From: CAYFZO01 sp965223735
GTDB lineage: Bacteria; Pseudomonadota; Gammaproteobacteria; Poriferisulfidales; Oxydemutatoraceae
NCBI GenBank assembly: GCA_965223735.1
Contig: OZ245010.1
Span: 806,001-870,000, forward strand
Direction: 5' to 3'
DNA length: 64,000 bases
Positions 61,253-64,000 of this stretch are shown piece after piece. The first letter of the stretch is position 1, and every line of letters starts with the position of its first letter. The translations under genes were made by a program, and so were the position numbers. The notes beneath the pieces are model-generated. The model worked only from the letters and a program-made list of their open reading frames with translations, was not told the DNA's origin and made no database searches.

Positions 61253-61624
61253 TCAGGCAAGACCTTTCTCCGCCAGTTCCAGCAATAAATCGGTGACCCC
61301 CTGCGATTTGCCGAAATAATCGCACATTCGTATCTCAACCCCGGGGTGTTCCTCGCGTTTTTTCTGCAACTCCGCCGGAATGTCCTCTCTGACGTGACGA
61401 CCGGCTGCAAGAAAATAGGGCAGAACCAGCACCTGCGTCGCACCCGCGTCGATGCACCGCTGGACCCCCTGCGGTATTGAAGGCTCGGCACACTCAAGAA
61501 AAGCGCACTCGAAAAAATTAAACTGCCCCGTCGTCGCCGCCTCCAGCCTCGATACGAGTCGGCGCACTTCATCGTTGGACGAGTCCACTCTGCTACCGTG
61601 GGCGATCAACAAAAATGCTTTCAT
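61253..61624 (-). CDS. CbiX/SirB-like sirohydrochlorin chelatase, single-domain
   Basis: A 123-residue protein containing LLIAHGSRVDSSNDEVRRLV (metal-binding His of the family), ECAFLECAEPSIPQGVQRCI and VLPYFLAAGRHVREDIPAEL with the second His. This is the small homodimeric CbiX type that inserts Co or Fe into sirohydrochlorin. The TATAAT at 61636-61631 ends six bases before the ATG, so the mRNA should be leaderless. Confidence 0.92.
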   Translation of the reverse strand: MKAFLLIAHGSRVDSSNDEVRRLVSRLEAATTGQFNFFECAFLECAEPSIPQGVQRCIDAGATQVLVLPYFLAAGRHVREDIPAELQKKREEHPGVEIRMCDYFGKSQGVTDLLLELAEKGLA

Positions 61625-61630
61625 TCCTAT

Positions 61631-61636
61631 ATTATA
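61631..61636 (-). promoter_or_regulatory. -10 box (TATAAT) directly before the CbiX-type gene
   Basis: The CCCTATAAT sequence sits in the palindromic CCTATATTATAGG. Transcription would begin at the ATG itself (61624). Confidence 0.55.
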
Positions 61637-61708
61637 GGGAATAATGCGCTTTTTGAGACGGTTGCGCGGCGCTCAAACGACCCGCAGCGCAGTTTGTACG
61701 TTGAACCG

Positions 61709-62380
61709 ATGAAAAAAACCGCTTTCACCATACAGCTTCTTCTGATACCGACCCTGATCGCCTGCTCGGGTATCAATAAACCGATCAAGAACCTTGCCAA
61801 ATCGGATATCGACCTGGTCAGCGACATTCATATTCAGGCGCTCAGAAGCCATACCCGGGAACTGATCCTGAAACTTTACGGCAGGAACCCAGACGAGTTG
61901 GGCAAGGCACCGGGAATGTCGGTCGAGACGCGAATGGCGCAAATCCTCAATCACCCTACTGACGTTTCCTACCGGGAACTCGATTACAAGCACAGCGTTC
62001 CCGCGATCGAATTGGCCTTCGACCGCGGCTACCGCAACGACCGCGTCTTTGCGTTGCTGCTCGGCATCAGCAGTATGCTGAAATATTCGTACAACGACCT
62101 CGACGAATTATTCCTGCTCGATGAACTTGATCCGCAGAAACTCTATGACAGCGCCAGGAATCTGGAAAGGGTCACGTTACGGTTACGCTTCGAGACGCAC
62201 CGTGGAAAGGCGCTGATGGACCTGGGACCGACACACGGGCAAGGCTCATTCGAGGACACGATCAGCCGTATGATCAGCATTCAGGACCTGATGGCCGAAA
62301 TCATAGCAGCTAAAACAGAGAGGGTTTTGAACAAGGCCGTACAGAGCGCCACGACCATACTGATCCCGATCGGCCTTTGA
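61709..62380 (+). CDS. Lipoprotein of unknown function
   Basis: A 223-residue product with a short lipoprotein signal (MKKTAFTIQLLLIPTLIAC, lipid Cys19). The mature part is mainly helical, with ELILKLYGRNPDEL and KYSYNDLDELFLLDELDPQKLYDSARNLERV. It has no recognised domain. ATG 61709 is chosen because the signal sequence starts there. Stands alone between divergent and convergent neighbours. Confidence 0.75.
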   Translation: MKKTAFTIQLLLIPTLIACSGINKPIKNLAKSDIDLVSDIHIQALRSHTRELILKLYGRNPDELGKAPGMSVETRMAQILNHPTDVSYRELDYKHSVPAIELAFDRGYRNDRVFALLLGISSMLKYSYNDLDELFLLDELDPQKLYDSARNLERVTLRLRFETHRGKALMDLGPTHGQGSFEDTISRMISIQDLMAEIIAAKTERVLNKAVQSATTILIPIGL

Positions 62381-62424
62381 CTCACACTTACACCGCGCAT
62401 CGGCACTGAAAAATGCGGGACGGC

Positions 62425-63783
62425 TTATGCGCTCGCCGAAGCGTCGGAAACGCTCATGTTCTTGATCACCTCTTCACCGAAACCGGAGGTTGTGACCAGA
62501 GTGGCGCCCGGCATCAGGCGCTGAAGGTCGGCGGCGACGTCCTTGCGGCTGCCAAGCCGACGTACGCCGGCGGCCAGACCGCCCCTGACGCGGGCAAGGT
62601 CATAGGTCACGGTTTTTGCAGCGATTGCGCCGGCGACACCGGCAAGAACGAGATCGGCGGCTTCATTCCAGCCCATATAGCGCAACATCATCTCCGCCGA
62701 CAGAATGATCGAGCCGGGGTTGACGCGATTCTTGCCCGAGTACTTCGGCGCACTCCCGTGCGTCGCTTCAAACACGGCGACGGCATCCGATATGTTGGCG
62801 CCCGGTGCGATACCAATGCCGCCCACTTGTGCGGCCAGTGCATCGGAAATATAATCACCGTTCAGATTAAGCGTCGCAATGACGTCGTACTCGTCGGGCT
62901 TGAGAAGTATCTGCTGCAAAAAGTTGTCTGCAATGACGTCTTTAACGATAATGTCCTTGCCACTCCTGGGATTTTTCAGTTTGCACCAGGGCCCGCCGTC
63001 GATGACTTCGGCGCCGAATTCCTCGGTAACCAGTTCATAACCCCAATTGCGAAAAGCGCCCTCGGTGAATTTCATGATATTGCCTTTGTGCACCAGGGCG
63101 ACCGAACTGCGATCGTTGTCTATGGCGTAACGCACCGCCATTCTGATCAGACGCTGCGAGCCTTCCCTGGAAACGGGCTTGATGCCGATACCTGAAGATT
63201 CGGGGAAACGAATACCCCTGACGTGCATTGTGTTCTGTAAAAAGTCGATGATCTCATGTACATCGTCGGAATAGGCCGGCCACTCAATGCCGGCGTAAAT
63301 GTCCTCGGTGTTCTCCCGGAACACGACCATGTCGGTGGCGGAGGACTGTCTCATCGGAGTCGGCGTGCCCGGGAAATAGCGGATCGGCCGGACGCAGGCG
63401 TAAAGATCAAGCTGCTGGCGGATCGCAACGTTCAGGGAGCGAATGCCTTCGCCGACCGGCGTCGTCAACGGGCCTTTGATCGAAACCGCGTAACTGCACA
63501 TCGCGTCGAAAGCCTCTTGCGGCAGCCATTGATTTTCGCCGTAGATCTCCACCGCTTTCTCACCGGCGTAGATCTCCATCCACACGATCTTGCGGCGATC
63601 GCCATAGGCCAGATTGACGGCCGCATCGACCACGCTCTGCATCACGGGCGTCACGTCAATGCCGATACCATCACCTTCGATAAAGGGGATTACCGGATTA
63701 TCGGGCACCGACAGCGAACCGTCGGCACGACGCGTGATCGCGTCGCCCTGCTCCGGCAATTTTATATGCTGATACGTTGCCAC
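62425..63783 (-). CDS. icd: NADP-dependent isocitrate dehydrogenase with a C-terminal insertion
   Basis: A 452-residue decarboxylating enzyme of the TCA cycle. It shows PVIPFIEGDGIGIDVTPVM, FRENTEDIYAGIEWPA with the phosphorylation-loop-type Ser region, LVHKGNIMKFTEGAF, ATLNLNGDYISDALAAQVGGIGIAPGAN and EATHGSAPKYSGKNRVNPGSIILSAEMMLRYMGW. Start is GTG 63783. Unlike E. coli-type enzymes, 24 residues (DNA 62589-62518) are inserted between YDLAR and LMPGA, and the protein ends with a short extra tail. It is next to aceA, which competes for isocitrate. Confidence 0.97.
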   Translation of the reverse strand: MATYQHIKLPEQGDAITRRADGSLSVPDNPVIPFIEGDGIGIDVTPVMQSVVDAAVNLAYGDRRKIVWMEIYAGEKAVEIYGENQWLPQEAFDAMCSYAVSIKGPLTTPVGEGIRSLNVAIRQQLDLYACVRPIRYFPGTPTPMRQSSATDMVVFRENTEDIYAGIEWPAYSDDVHEIIDFLQNTMHVRGIRFPESSGIGIKPVSREGSQRLIRMAVRYAIDNDRSSVALVHKGNIMKFTEGAFRNWGYELVTEEFGAEVIDGGPWCKLKNPRSGKDIIVKDVIADNFLQQILLKPDEYDVIATLNLNGDYISDALAAQVGGIGIAPGANISDAVAVFEATHGSAPKYSGKNRVNPGSIILSAEMMLRYMGWNEAADLVLAGVAGAIAAKTVTYDLARVRGGLAAGVRRLGSRKDVAADLQRLMPGATLVTTSGFGEEVIKNMSVSDASASA

Positions 63784-63805
63784 ATCGGCTCCGGCTGAAA
63801 GAGCT

Positions 63806-64000
63806 TCAGAATTGCTCCTCCTCAGTCGAGCCGGTGAGTGCGGTAACCGAGGATGCACCGCCTTGAATTACGGTGGTGACATCGTCAAAGTAGCCGGTGC
63901 CGACTTCAGCCTGATGACTCGAGAAGGTATAGCCCCTGTCGAGCGCCTTGAACTCCCGCTCCTGCACCAGGTCCACATAGGCCGTCATGCCTTGTTCGAC
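63806..64000 (-). CDS. aceA: Isocitrate lyase, C-terminal end, upstream part off the window
   Basis: The last 64 residues of isocitrate lyase: QGMTAYVDLVQEREF, YTFSSHQAEVGTGYFDDVTTVIQGG, and SSVTALTGSTEEEQF at the C-terminus, a very conserved ending. The frame is open to the window edge. It cleaves isocitrate to glyoxylate and succinate in the glyoxylate bypass. Being just upstream of icd on the same strand, both may be cotranscribed. Confidence 0.95.
   Translation of the reverse strand, partial: VEQGMTAYVDLVQEREFKALDRGYTFSSHQAEVGTGYFDDVTTVIQGGASSVTALTGSTEEEQF

Overview
The window is a high-GC proteobacterial chromosome segment from a Gram-negative cell: it has lpxH, bamE, lipoproteins, and both HrcA and sigma-32-type heat-shock control. 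Several gene orders match the arrangement I know best from Betaproteobacteria, and partly from Gammaproteobacteria: hrcA / nadK-recN-fur-bamE, ratA-rnfH beside smpB, alaC-hom-thrC, and leuCDB-asd-truA-trpFBA-accD-folC-dedD-cvpA-purF. I would call it Betaproteobacteria-like. The species cannot be named from this sequence.

Region by region: 1-3.4 kb is a heat-shock block on the minus strand (hrcA, grpE, dnaK; dnaK runs off the left edge), with two clear sigma-32-like promoters. 3.4-7.8 kb is a scarred accessory block between hrcA and nadK. It holds two decayed IS30-type elements, a duplicated glycosyltransferase 5' end, a frameshifted glycosyltransferase, an intact AT-rich glycosyltransferase and the 3' half of a tmRNA gene cut at an IS end. 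8-16.7 kb returns to core genes (nadK, recN, fur, bamE, rnfH, ratA, a sodium symporter, smpB), then three tRNAs around a frameshifted fucosyltransferase-like gene. 16.7-27.7 kb carries a peptidylprolyl isomerase, lpxH, glycerate kinase, an L,D-transpeptidase, and the purF-to-trpF operon.

Between truA and trpF (27.8-32.6 kb) lies a 3.7 kb insertion. It contains a very large secreted cadherin/Calx-beta/Fn3-type protein. It is flanked by near-identical 0.5 kb direct repeats that include the 3' end of truA, and a 26-base G/C homopolymer sits just upstream of the large gene. This is the most unusual locus in the window and looks like a recently acquired, possibly phase-variable surface protein.

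32.3-41.7 kb is amino-acid biosynthesis (truA, asd, leuBDC, thrC, hom, alaC) plus a VTT-type membrane protein. 42.0-44.1 kb is a two-gene ATPase + HNH module of the Septu (PtuA/PtuB) anti-phage type. 44.4-58.3 kb has surE-pcm, an Smr protein and a dispersed molybdenum-cofactor set (moeA, moaE, moaB, moaA, moeB, mobA, mobB). Within it are a tnpB relic, a serine hydrolase lipoprotein and an unnamed trio: a membrane J-domain protein, a small protein and a VWA protein. 58.3-64 kb holds citrate synthase, metX, a DUF454 protein, a CbiX-type chelatase, a lipoprotein, isocitrate dehydrogenase and the end of isocitrate lyase (TCA and glyoxylate functions).
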